DNA of 64,000 bases from G965233625 sp965233625 (GTDB taxonomy: Bacteria > Planctomycetota > Planctomycetia > Pirellulales > Pirellulaceae). Below the pieces are notes generated by a model. The model was not told where the DNA came from. It saw only the letters and a list, made by a program, of their open reading frames with translations, and did not search any database. Location: contig OZ247499.1 in the NCBI GenBank assembly GCA_965233625.1, positions 3,348,001 through 3,412,000 on the forward strand, written 5' to 3'. Position numbers and translations under genes: made by a program. The stretch's first letter is position 1, and each line of letters starts with the position of its first letter. Of this stretch, positions 17,388 to 24,577 are shown piece by piece.

Positions 17388-18899
17388 ATGTCCGGCACGG
17401 AAGTCAGATCAACCGCGAAGCGCCGCACTGCGGCCCTCACCCCCAAGCCAGTGTACGCGTTTACCGTCGTCGCTGTGGCGGTGTATGCGTTGGGATTGAT
17501 TCTCTGTCGTCCGCCTGTCAGCGGGCATATTGCTGTAAGCACCGTTGCGGTGACCGGCTCCTCCACCACCATCGACTCAGCGTCGATCCGCCGGGCCATC
17601 AGCAACGATAACCTGCTTCGCGCGGCTCTTCGCAACGCAGGCCCCCCCGCGCCGCTGCCACCCGGCGCCGATTTTCCTTCGCAGGCTGATCTCGTCAGCA
17701 CGAAGGCGGGCCTGGGCGTTGTTGCAGGAGATTCGCCCCGGCAGCTCAAGGTGACGTTCCTTGGCCCGGATGCAGGTCACGCCACGCGTGTGGCGGATGC
17801 GGTGACGACCGCATTGATTGCGGGAGCAGGCGCAACGGGCGCCGCCCCGCAGAAGGGCGAGGCAGAACTGGCCGCCGCCCGCGCAGCGGAAGCGCGGGCA
17901 CAGGCAGCGTTGAACGACTTCCTCCAGCGTAAGTTTGCAGGCGGAGCCGCCACGGGCGACCGGGCGATGCTCATCCCCACACGCCTGCCCGCTGTAGATG
18001 GAAGCAGCATCACGCGCACGGCCTACTTCGCCCCGCAAGATGGATCGCCGGCTGAGGATGAAGAAGGAGCTTCAGCCGGCGAAGACGTCAATCCGCAGCG
18101 GACCGAACTGCTGCGTCAGCTCAACGGACTCATCGACCAGCGTGACCTGGCCGGCGCCAACGTCGAGCAGTTGAAAAAAATCGATCGTCAGATCGCCATC
18201 GTCCGCGATGCCCTTAAAAGCACACCCCGCACGACGGATCTTGAATTCAAACCGCCCGCAGGCGACGGCGCCCTCCAACTGACGCCGCCCAGTGGCGACA
18301 CTACACCGGCGCCCGCAACAATCCAGCCTCGTCCTGCACCAGCCACGCCGGAAGCTGCCGTGACCGATGCGGATGCCGTGAAGCTTCGCACGCTAACGAC
18401 CAAATTGAACAACGCCCGCCAGACACGCCGCCAGCTGGAAGCCAAGCTGGCAGACGCAGCCACGACACCCGCACTTCAACCGGACCTAGCCCGCACGCCC
18501 GCAGTGATTGGCAGCACCGGCGGAAAACCATTCTCGATGATGACGGCAGCAATCATTGCCGCAGCAGCAATGTTCTGCGGTTTAGGCGTCGCCTTCATCA
18601 CGCCGCGGCGCAGCGATCTCAACACGCTGGCGTCGGTCGAAGATGTCGAAGTGCACACCGGCGTCCGCGTCCTCGGCGCCGTCACCACCCCCGGCACAAA
18701 GCCGCCCACCCGCTCTGCAACCGGCCGCGCGATGCTTTCGCAAGCCCTCACCGCAACCGCAGAATCCACCATCGCCGTGCTCCTGCTAACAGTGCTCTTC
18801 CTCAGCCTGCTAGACAACAGCATCATCGAGCAATTCGCCGCCGAACCCCTCGCCGCCATCTCCAACGTAACCGCGCGAGTCATCTCCGGCCGGTTCTAG
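17388..18899 (+). CDS. Wzz-like two-TM coiled-coil protein (chain-length determinant type)
   Basis: This 503-residue protein has a first membrane helix at about residues 27-45 (VYAFTVVAVAVYALGLILC). A long extracytoplasmic Ala/Pro/Gln-rich and helical region follows (LLRQLNGLIDQRDLAG, LTTKLNNARQTRRQLEAKL). A second helix comes near residues 385-405 (MMTAAIIAAAAMFCGLGVAFI), then a short cytoplasmic segment (RSDLNTLASVEDVEVHTGVRVLGAV) and a third hydrophobic stretch near the end. The pattern is that of polysaccharide co-polymerase (Wzz) proteins, which set polysaccharide chain length, but no polysaccharide biosynthesis genes adjoin it and no tyrosine kinase domain is fused. ATG at 17388 is preferred over an upstream TTG at 17352. 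Confidence 0.6.
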   Translation: MSGTEVRSTAKRRTAALTPKPVYAFTVVAVAVYALGLILCRPPVSGHIAVSTVAVTGSSTTIDSASIRRAISNDNLLRAALRNAGPPAPLPPGADFPSQADLVSTKAGLGVVAGDSPRQLKVTFLGPDAGHATRVADAVTTALIAGAGATGAAPQKGEAELAAARAAEARAQAALNDFLQRKFAGGAATGDRAMLIPTRLPAVDGSSITRTAYFAPQDGSPAEDEEGASAGEDVNPQRTELLRQLNGLIDQRDLAGANVEQLKKIDRQIAIVRDALKSTPRTTDLEFKPPAGDGALQLTPPSGDTTPAPATIQPRPAPATPEAAVTDADAVKLRTLTTKLNNARQTRRQLEAKLADAATTPALQPDLARTPAVIGSTGGKPFSMMTAAIIAAAAMFCGLGVAFITPRRSDLNTLASVEDVEVHTGVRVLGAVTTPGTKPPTRSATGRAMLSQALTATAESTIAVLLLTVLFLSLLDNSIIEQFAAEPLAAISNVTARVISGRF

Positions 18900-18903
18900 T
18901 ACG

Positions 18904-18971
18904 AGGTAGGGTATGCTCCGCATGCCTTCCTGTGACCGCTAGACCCTATAACCGATCTTCGTTATCTTCCG
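18904..18971. repeat. REP-like intergenic repeat, copy A
   Basis: The element begins AGGTAGGGTATGCTCCGCAT and contains a stem GGTATGC at 18910-18916 with GCATGCC at 18920-18926. About 66 bases align with copy B at 20514-20580, at roughly 70 percent identity by eye. The inner end runs into the 3' end of the RHS remnant. Confidence 0.6.
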
Positions 18972-19433
18972 GCGGCTCTTACTTGTTGTGGCAAATTTCT
19001 GGTGGGTGGACCGTTCATGGCTGGTATTACTTTGATCGACGATATTGCCGAAGGCGTCGAATGTTTCGTCGGCCAGCACCTGATCGATGTTGTTGCTAGG
19101 ACCACGTCGTCGAGTTGGCCGTGGCCGTTGCTATCGGTCTTGCCGCTTTCGTCGTAGACGAAGCGGAGGGCCTCGTCGATGGTGGTGTCGCCGTTGCTAT
19201 CCAGCTCGCGGGTGATCCGGCGGTTGTACACGTCGTATTCGTAGAAGACAGCTTTTTGCAGCACGTCGCTGCTGTTGTAGTGCTTGACCGCGGTCAGACG
19301 GTTGCGGTGATCCCACTCGTAGGTCAGATAATTGCCGCTGGCGTCGGTGCGTTTCGTGCGGTTGTTTTCGTCGTCGTACTCGTAGGTGTACGTGCCATCG
19401 TCGGTGATCAGGTTGCGGTCGCCGGTGATCCGG
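18939..19433 (-). pseudogene. RHS/YD-repeat remnant, truncated and frameshifted
   Basis: Read on the minus strand from 19433, the sequence gives typical YD repeats (GDRNLITDDGTYTYEYDDEN, GNYLTYEWDHRNRLTAVKHY, FYEYDVYNRRITRELDSNGD, EALRFVYDE). A TAG stop lies shortly upstream of 19433, so the N-terminal bulk is gone. Near 19091-19101, frame 1 stops making sense (LATTSIRCW) while the next frame reads NIDQVLADETFDAFGNIVDQ, so a small indel has shifted the frame. The jump from VLADE straight to TFDAFGNIV also suggests an internal deletion of the usual core motifs. RHS proteins are large surface or toxin-delivery proteins; this piece cannot make one. Confidence 0.75.
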
Positions 19434-19472
19434 GAAGAAAAGGAAGCGTGCTCTGCATCCCTCTAGTCATTC

Positions 19473-20327
19473 TTATTTCTTTACCACCGACGGGATTTGA
19501 ACAAGCACAATCCGAAAACCCGCATTCAGTGTACGCTTGTCGGGTCGCATCCGCATTCGACTCGCCGATCGACAATTTCTAGCGTCAGAGGACCAGCTAC
19601 CGCCACGCAGCACTTTGAATTTTGACGTCAAACTATTGCCATGATCCTCATGGTAGAAATCTAAGCACCACTCGTATACGTTTCCATGAACATCATGCAG
19701 TCCCCAGGCATTTTCTGTTTTAAGACCTACGGGGGATGGGCTATTCGGCTGCCTTCCAAACCACGCATATTCGGGAAGGTAGTCAGGGCTGTCTCCGTAG
19801 GAATAGGTTGTCTGAGTGCCCGCACGGCAAGCGTATTCCCACTGCGCCTCAGTGGGAAGACTGTACTTCCAACTTGGCGCGAGGCGTTCAGACTTATGCT
19901 CCTCCCTAGTTAGTCGGTCACAGAAATCGACTGCTTCTGTCCATGTAATGTGTGTTGCAGGGTACCTTCGCGTATCCTCATCAAATTCCAGATCCCAAGG
20001 ATGATCATTCATCACGGCGAAGTACACAGCACGTGTAATCTCTGTCTCAGCACAATAGAATCCGTATTCCAAAGAGTCGTCGACCTGGTTCTCATCTGGA
20101 AACCGGCCATGTTCGTCAGCGGGCGATCCCTTGCGAAATTTGCCTGGCGGGCAGAACCGAAATGGAATGTCGCGAGCGCCCCTGATTTCGTCGCCAGCAC
20201 TGGGTCGCAACACGGATGGTCCAGAACTGCCGCTCAGTATTGGGTTATCGATTGATGACGCAGGTGAACCATACCCTGTGATGACCAATAAGACACAGTA
20301 CAAAATGGCATATAACGAATTGCTCAT
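19473..20327 (-). CDS. FGE-like (SUMF1) secreted protein
   Basis: This 284-residue protein has a signal sequence (about residues 5-25) and a formylglycine-generating-enzyme-like fold: ETEITRAVYFAVMNDHPWD, YSLPTEAQWEYACRAGT, AWGLHDVHGNVYEWCLDFY and VLRGGSWSSDARNCRSASR. In true FGE two cysteines flank the last motif; here the first is Ser and only the second (NC) is kept, so sulfatase activation is doubtful. The same fold is used by other oxidative enzymes and by non-enzymatic proteins. The gene is AT-richer than its neighbours and lies between two REP-like repeats with RHS debris next to it, which suggests acquisition. ATG at 20327 follows a short AT-rich leader. Confidence 0.8.
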   Translation of the reverse strand: MSNSLYAILYCVLLVITGYGSPASSIDNPILSGSSGPSVLRPSAGDEIRGARDIPFRFCPPGKFRKGSPADEHGRFPDENQVDDSLEYGFYCAETEITRAVYFAVMNDHPWDLEFDEDTRRYPATHITWTEAVDFCDRLTREEHKSERLAPSWKYSLPTEAQWEYACRAGTQTTYSYGDSPDYLPEYAWFGRQPNSPSPVGLKTENAWGLHDVHGNVYEWCLDFYHEDHGNSLTSKFKVLRGGSWSSDARNCRSASRMRMRPDKRTLNAGFRIVLVQIPSVVKK

Positions 20328-20510
20328 TTTTAATTAACAGTTCCCCTTTGAACGAAAATTTCAGCACGCCTTCCTCGTTCAGTTTTGCGCTTATATTAAC
20401 CTCCCAACCAGCAGTGCTGATTGCTTGGTTTCGCCTTATGTAAGTATTCTGAACATCATTGATGTACGCGTCATGGGGTTTGCCTGAATCAATTACCCAC
20501 TTTCCGCCAG
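20245..20510 (-). pseudogene. Truncated reading frame upstream of the FGE-like gene
   Basis: From the TAG inside copy B of the repeat, an 88-codon frame without an ATG reads TGGKWVIDSGKPHDAYINDV through KFSFKGELLIKNEQF, then passes out of frame into the start of the FGE-like gene and stops at 20245. The first half has protein-like composition, so it is probably the C-terminal remnant of a gene cut by the repeat. The 391-base gap 20328-20718 otherwise holds only repeat copy B and a short minus-strand frame ending in it. Confidence 0.35.
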
Positions 20511-20513
20511 TCT

Positions 20514-20580
20514 AGGTAGGGCATGCTCGCCATGCCTTCCTTCGACCAGGGGTCACACAACCGATGGTCGTCATCGTACG
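20514..20580. repeat. REP-like intergenic repeat, copy B
   Basis: The element begins AGGTAGGGCATGCTCGCCAT, with a stem GGCATG at 20520-20525 and CATGCC at 20531-20536. It is the partner of copy A at 18904 and in the same orientation, so the two are direct repeats about 1.6 kb apart. Confidence 0.6.
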
Positions 20581-20718
20581 GTAAAACTTGCTGAAGTTGG
20601 CAATTGCCCGTTGATCGTTGACGCGGAATACTAACCCTTCCCCGATAATTATACAGCGTCCGATCAATTCAACTAATGATTGGCGCGGGCTCAGTCGAGG
20701 CCTCACGGGTCTACTGCA

Positions 20719-21012
20719 CTACGACGATTTTTTCTCGTCCGTCGCCTCACTTTTCCCTCCCCACAGCCGCCGGGCTGAAAAACGCAAGGCATGTATGATG
20801 CCGCGGAAGCGGTAGGTTGAATCGACGTAGTTTTCCAGGACGTAGAACGCGAAGTAATAGAAGCGGCAGAATGCCCACACGGCCAGCGCGAGCAACGCTG
20901 CCACGGTGAGACTTGGTGCGTAGAGTAGGAGTAGACCGGCTGCGAAGATCCCCAGCCCCAGGAACAGAAATCCTTTGAGGATAATAATCCTGGGGTTCTT
21001 CAAATCGGACAC
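20719..21012 (-). CDS. Small two-TM hypothetical membrane protein
   Basis: This 97-residue protein has two adjacent hydrophobic helices (about residues 11-30 and 32-58: IILKGFLFLGLGIFAAGLLL and AALLALAVWAFCRFYYFAFYVL), then a basic C-terminal tail (ALRFSARRLWGG). I recognise no family. It lies 20 bases downstream of the sulfatase stop on the same strand, so it may be cotranscribed with it. Confidence 0.6.
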   Translation of the reverse strand: MSDLKNPRIIILKGFLFLGLGIFAAGLLLLYAPSLTVAALLALAVWAFCRFYYFAFYVLENYVDSTYRFRGIIHALRFSARRLWGGKSEATDEKKSS

Positions 21013-21032
21013 GGCTGGCCTCGTATGTGAGG

Positions 21033-22472
21033 TTATTTACCTTTCAGCACTGCGTCGCCGTTTTCTTTCATGTGCTTCACAATCGCTTCGTGCAGCTTGG
21101 CGATGACGGCTTTGACTTCGGGCGAATCGGAGCCGATCAGGTTGTTGCGTTCCTGCGGATCTTTGGTCAGGTCGTACAGTTCGTCGCGGCCTTCGTTCAA
21201 GAAGTCGCGGACCAGTTTCCACTCGGGCGTGCGATACATCCGCATGTGGGTGCGTGACTGGTGTACGGTGCTGTATTCGGCGTAGAAGTTGTTGTCCCAG
21301 TCCGCCGGGGCTTTGCCGGCGAGGACGGCGGAAAGGTCGCGGCCGCGGATGGTTTCGCCCTCGGGCAGCTTGGCGCCGCCCATGCTGACCAGCGTCGGAT
21401 ACCAGTCCAGATTGCTAACGGTCTGTTTGATGACGCTGCCGGGCTTGGTGACGTTCGGCCAGCGGACGATGGTGGGCACGCGGATCGAAAGGTCGTACAT
21501 GTTGGGCCGTTGACCGCGGGGGATGTTCGGGTGGGCGGCGGGTGGCGATTTTACAACCCAGTGGCCGTTGCCTTTGTGCCAGATGCCATTGTGGCCCATG
21601 TTGTAACCGTGATCGCTGGAGAAGATGACGATGGTCTGCTGCGCCAGGCCGGTGTCGTCCAGCTTCTTCAGAATCCGGCCGATGTTGCGGTCGACACTGG
21701 CTACGCTGGCCATGTATTCGCGTGTCATTTTCTTCACCCGCGGACCATCAATGCCCGGATAGTCCGGGTGCGGCAGCGCCGGGTCGGCATCGCGGTAAGG
21801 CGCCCAGTCTTCTTCCGCCACGGGCAGCCAGCGGGCATGCGGCGCGCGGTAGTGTACGCACAGCAGGAAGGGATCGCTTTTGTTGGCATCGATGAATTTC
21901 AGCGCGTGCGTGGTGAGAATATCGGGCGTGAGTCCTTTGAATTTTTTGTTAACGCCGTCAATCTCTAACGTTGGATCCACCGGAGAGTTACCGCCGGAAC
22001 GGAAGCCCATGAAATAGTCGAAGCCCGTCTTCGTAGGATGAAACTTATCGGGTAGACCCAAGTGCCATTTGCCCACCAGCCCTGTTTTGTACCGCGCCGC
22101 TTGCAGCACTTCCGGCCAGGTCACGGTGGCCGGGTCGAGGCCCAGTTCCGGCTCTTTCTTCGGATGAATCCAGTCAGGAATCCCCAGCTCAGAGCCATAA
22201 CGGCTGGTCATCAGGCTGGCGCGTGATGGGCTGCATACGGGCGTAACCGTAAAGGAGTTGGGCAGATACGCGCCCTCCTTCGCCAGCCGGTCCATGTGAG
22301 GAGTTTTCAGCAGCGGGTGCCCGGCGGCGCCCAGCGCCCACGGCGCCTGATCGTCTGTAAACAGGAAGACAATGTTCGGCTTCTCCGCGGCATGCACGTG
22401 GACAACACCAGCCAAAGAAGCAAGCAACGCGGTCAGGCAGAAAAAAGCGAACTTGTGCATTTCGGTAGACAT
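21033..22472 (-). CDS. Secreted Cys-type sulfatase
   Basis: This 479-residue protein has a signal peptide (residues about 6-28, cut after VHA) and a complete type I sulfatase signature. D40-D41 in NIVFLFTDDQAPW is a metal site. C80-S-P-S-R84 is the site whose cysteine is converted to formylglycine. KWHLG, FFAVHYRAPH-like LLCVHYRAPHARW and FSSDHGYNMG provide further ligands. It hydrolyses sulfate esters, probably of sulfated polysaccharide, in the periplasm or outside. The C-terminal LVRDFLNEGRDELYDLTKDP is typical. An ATG four codons downstream is an alternative start. Maturation would need a formylglycine-generating enzyme or anSME elsewhere, because neither FGE-like gene in this window looks like a competent one. 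Confidence 0.93.
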   Translation of the reverse strand: MSTEMHKFAFFCLTALLASLAGVVHVHAAEKPNIVFLFTDDQAPWALGAAGHPLLKTPHMDRLAKEGAYLPNSFTVTPVCSPSRASLMTSRYGSELGIPDWIHPKKEPELGLDPATVTWPEVLQAARYKTGLVGKWHLGLPDKFHPTKTGFDYFMGFRSGGNSPVDPTLEIDGVNKKFKGLTPDILTTHALKFIDANKSDPFLLCVHYRAPHARWLPVAEEDWAPYRDADPALPHPDYPGIDGPRVKKMTREYMASVASVDRNIGRILKKLDDTGLAQQTIVIFSSDHGYNMGHNGIWHKGNGHWVVKSPPAAHPNIPRGQRPNMYDLSIRVPTIVRWPNVTKPGSVIKQTVSNLDWYPTLVSMGGAKLPEGETIRGRDLSAVLAGKAPADWDNNFYAEYSTVHQSRTHMRMYRTPEWKLVRDFLNEGRDELYDLTKDPQERNNLIGSDSPEVKAVIAKLHEAIVKHMKENGDAVLKGK

Positions 22473-22677
22473 GATATCAAGAGGGTGCGAATAAACGGGC
22501 TGACGTATATTACTTGATGCGCCGGGCGGGTGCGAATCTTCTACTTCGCGAAATTTGGCAGATACAGGCAGGCCCGTTGCGGCGGGTGTCTTAAACCATG
22601 ATAATTTCCCTTAGCTGCGATTGCGGGAATATCCCACGCCACTCGCCGCCTAATTGATAGTTGTAAGAGCCGCTACG

Positions 22678-23799
22678 ATGAATGAGCCGATCGAGATCCT
22701 CGCGATCGACGACAACCCCTACGCGATGCGTCTGATCCGCGAAATCCTTTCGGAAGTACCGCGGCTGAAAGTGCATTTCAACGAGCAGCAACGTTTGTCC
22801 GACGGCCTGGCTGCGTTCGCACAGCAGAGATTCGACGTTATCCTGCTGGACCTGACGCTTCCCGACAGCGTAGGCCTGGAAACTTTCAACACCATGCGGG
22901 CCGCGGCGCCAAGCACGCCTATCGTGATTCTGACCAATGCCGACGACGACCGTCTGGCGCTGGAAGCTGTCCGCAAGGGCGCACAGGACTATCTGGTTAA
23001 GAACGATTTAGACGGCCGCATTCTTGCCCGCAGCATCAACTACGCCATCGAACGTCAGGCCGCAGCGCTGGAAGTACAGAAGCTGCAGGAAGAAGTCACC
23101 AATCTCACCATCCGTGAGCAACGCCGCATCGGGCAGGAACTGCACGACGGCCTGGGGCAGCATCTGACCGGTGTCGGACTGATGGCCAAATCGCTGCAAC
23201 GCCGGCTCGAGGCGCAAGGCTCTGCCGCAGCGGAAGACGCCGCGGAGCTTTCCGCGCTGATCACGCAGGCCAAGCATCAGGTTGGCAATGTCGTCCGCGG
23301 CTTGCACCCGGTGGATGTCGATGCGGAAGGACTGACGATTGCGCTGAGCAATCTTGCAGAAAACATCACCCGCCAATGCGGTGTGAACTGCACGTTTGAC
23401 AGCACACAGCGTGCACACATCACAGACAACCAGGTCGCAACCTACCTGTTCCATATTGCTCAGGAGGCCGTCAACAACGCGGTCAAATACGCCACGGCCA
23501 GCCACATTGTCATCCGGCTGGACCCGCTGGGCAATTACGTACAGCTTTCCGTAGAAGACGATGGCGGCGGCTTGCCAGTCGATTACGCTGAACCCAAACC
23601 ACCACCTGCAGAAGACGAAGAAACGCCACGCGGCGGCATGGGCCTGCGCATCATGCAGTACCGCGCGTCCGTCATCGGCGCCACGCTGGAAATCACTTCG
23701 GTCGAAGGCGAAGGCGTGCGGGTCGTCTGCAAACTTGCCAATGACAACTCCACCGGTCACGAGTCAGGCTCTGGTGCTTTTTCATCAGGCCGCAACTAA
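22678..23799 (+). CDS. Response regulator-histidine kinase hybrid (REC-HisKA_3-HATPase)
   Basis: This 373-residue cytoplasmic protein has an N-terminal receiver (D11, D12, phospho-acceptor D58 in VILLDLTLPDS, K108). A short coiled coil leads to a NarX/DegS-type kinase core with H156 in IGQELHDGLGQHLTG. The ATPase domain has N-box EAVNNAVKYA, G1 EDDGGGLP and G2 GGMGLRIMQYRA. With the receiver first, the kinase is probably controlled by an upstream phosphorelay rather than by a membrane sensor. The NarL-type regulator at 23885 is its likely target. ATG at 22678 is chosen over an upstream in-frame TTG at 22654 because MNEPIEILAIDD matches receiver starts. Confidence 0.92.
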   Translation: MNEPIEILAIDDNPYAMRLIREILSEVPRLKVHFNEQQRLSDGLAAFAQQRFDVILLDLTLPDSVGLETFNTMRAAAPSTPIVILTNADDDRLALEAVRKGAQDYLVKNDLDGRILARSINYAIERQAAALEVQKLQEEVTNLTIREQRRIGQELHDGLGQHLTGVGLMAKSLQRRLEAQGSAAAEDAAELSALITQAKHQVGNVVRGLHPVDVDAEGLTIALSNLAENITRQCGVNCTFDSTQRAHITDNQVATYLFHIAQEAVNNAVKYATASHIVIRLDPLGNYVQLSVEDDGGGLPVDYAEPKPPPAEDEETPRGGMGLRIMQYRASVIGATLEITSVEGEGVRVVCKLANDNSTGHESGSGAFSSGRN

Positions 23800-23813
23800 T
23801 ACACGCTGCATTA

Positions 23814-23830
23814 CCCCGGCGCTGCCGGGG
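23814..23830 (+). other. GC-rich hairpin between kinase and regulator genes
   Basis: CCCCGGC at 23814-23820 pairs perfectly with GCCGGGG at 23824-23830 around a GCT loop. No T tract follows at once, so it may stabilise or attenuate the transcript instead of ending it. Confidence 0.5.
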
Positions 23831-23884
23831 CCACTTTCATGAACCCCATTTTCTCTTTTTTCAGTACGGGACTCTCGCAAGAAT

Positions 23885-24568
23885 ATGAATGACAGCAACC
23901 ACGACGGAGGCGAGCCTGGAACGGAAGCACGCGTTATGATCGTCGACGACCACCCGCTGGTGCGTCGCGGTCTGGCCCAGTTAATCGACGCTCAGGATAA
24001 GCTTTCCATCTGCGGTGAAGCTGGAGACGCAGCTGAAGCCACTCAGAAACTGGAAGAACTCAACCCCGATCTGATTATCGTGGATATTTCTTTAGGCGGC
24101 GTAAACGGCATCGAACTGATCAAGCGCATCCGCGCGAAAGACGACGATGTAAAGATCCTCGTTTCGTCCATGCACGACGAATCTATCTACGCCGAACGCG
24201 CGCTGCGGGCAGGCGCCAGCGGTTACGTGAATAAAGAAGTCGCGACCGAAACCGTCATTCAGGCGATCCGCAACGTCCTGGAAGGCGAACACTATTTCAG
24301 CGCGGATCTGACCGGCGAACTGATGAAGCGTGTTGTTTCGGGCACAGCCGGCGAAGGCTCGCCCGTCGATTCACTTTCGGACCGCGAAATTGAAGTGTTC
24401 GAAAAGATCGGCAAAGGCATGATGACGCGCGAAATTGCAGAACTGTTGAAACTGAGCGTCAAAACCATCGAAACCCACCGCGAGCACATCAAGATTAAAC
24501 TTAGGCTCCGCAACGCTGCCGAACTCACCCGCGCCGCCGTGCAGTGGGTGCTTGAGAACGAACAGTAA
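23885..24568 (+). CDS. NarL/FixJ-family LuxR-type response regulator
   Basis: This 227-residue protein has a receiver domain (D21, D22, phospho-acceptor D67 in LIIVDISLGG, Lys in GYVNKEV) followed by a LuxR helix-turn-helix (LSDREIEVFEKIGKGMMTRE, LKLSVKTIETHREHIKIKL). It would bind DNA as a phosphorylated dimer and control transcription. It lies 85 bases after the hybrid histidine kinase gene on the same strand, forming a two-component pair. Targets are not evident from the sequence. The 3' end is 9 bases from the end of the convergent vault-like gene. Confidence 0.95.
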   Translation: MNDSNHDGGEPGTEARVMIVDDHPLVRRGLAQLIDAQDKLSICGEAGDAAEATQKLEELNPDLIIVDISLGGVNGIELIKRIRAKDDDVKILVSSMHDESIYAERALRAGASGYVNKEVATETVIQAIRNVLEGEHYFSADLTGELMKRVVSGTAGEGSPVDSLSDREIEVFEKIGKGMMTREIAELLKLSVKTIETHREHIKIKLRLRNAAELTRAAVQWVLENEQ

Positions 24569-24577
24569 CGCAGCGGA

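Noticed and set aside
23008..23760. A 250-codon minus-strand frame opposite the hybrid kinase
   Set aside because: The plus strand has H-box, N-box and G-boxes in register; the antisense frame is a by-product of codon bias.
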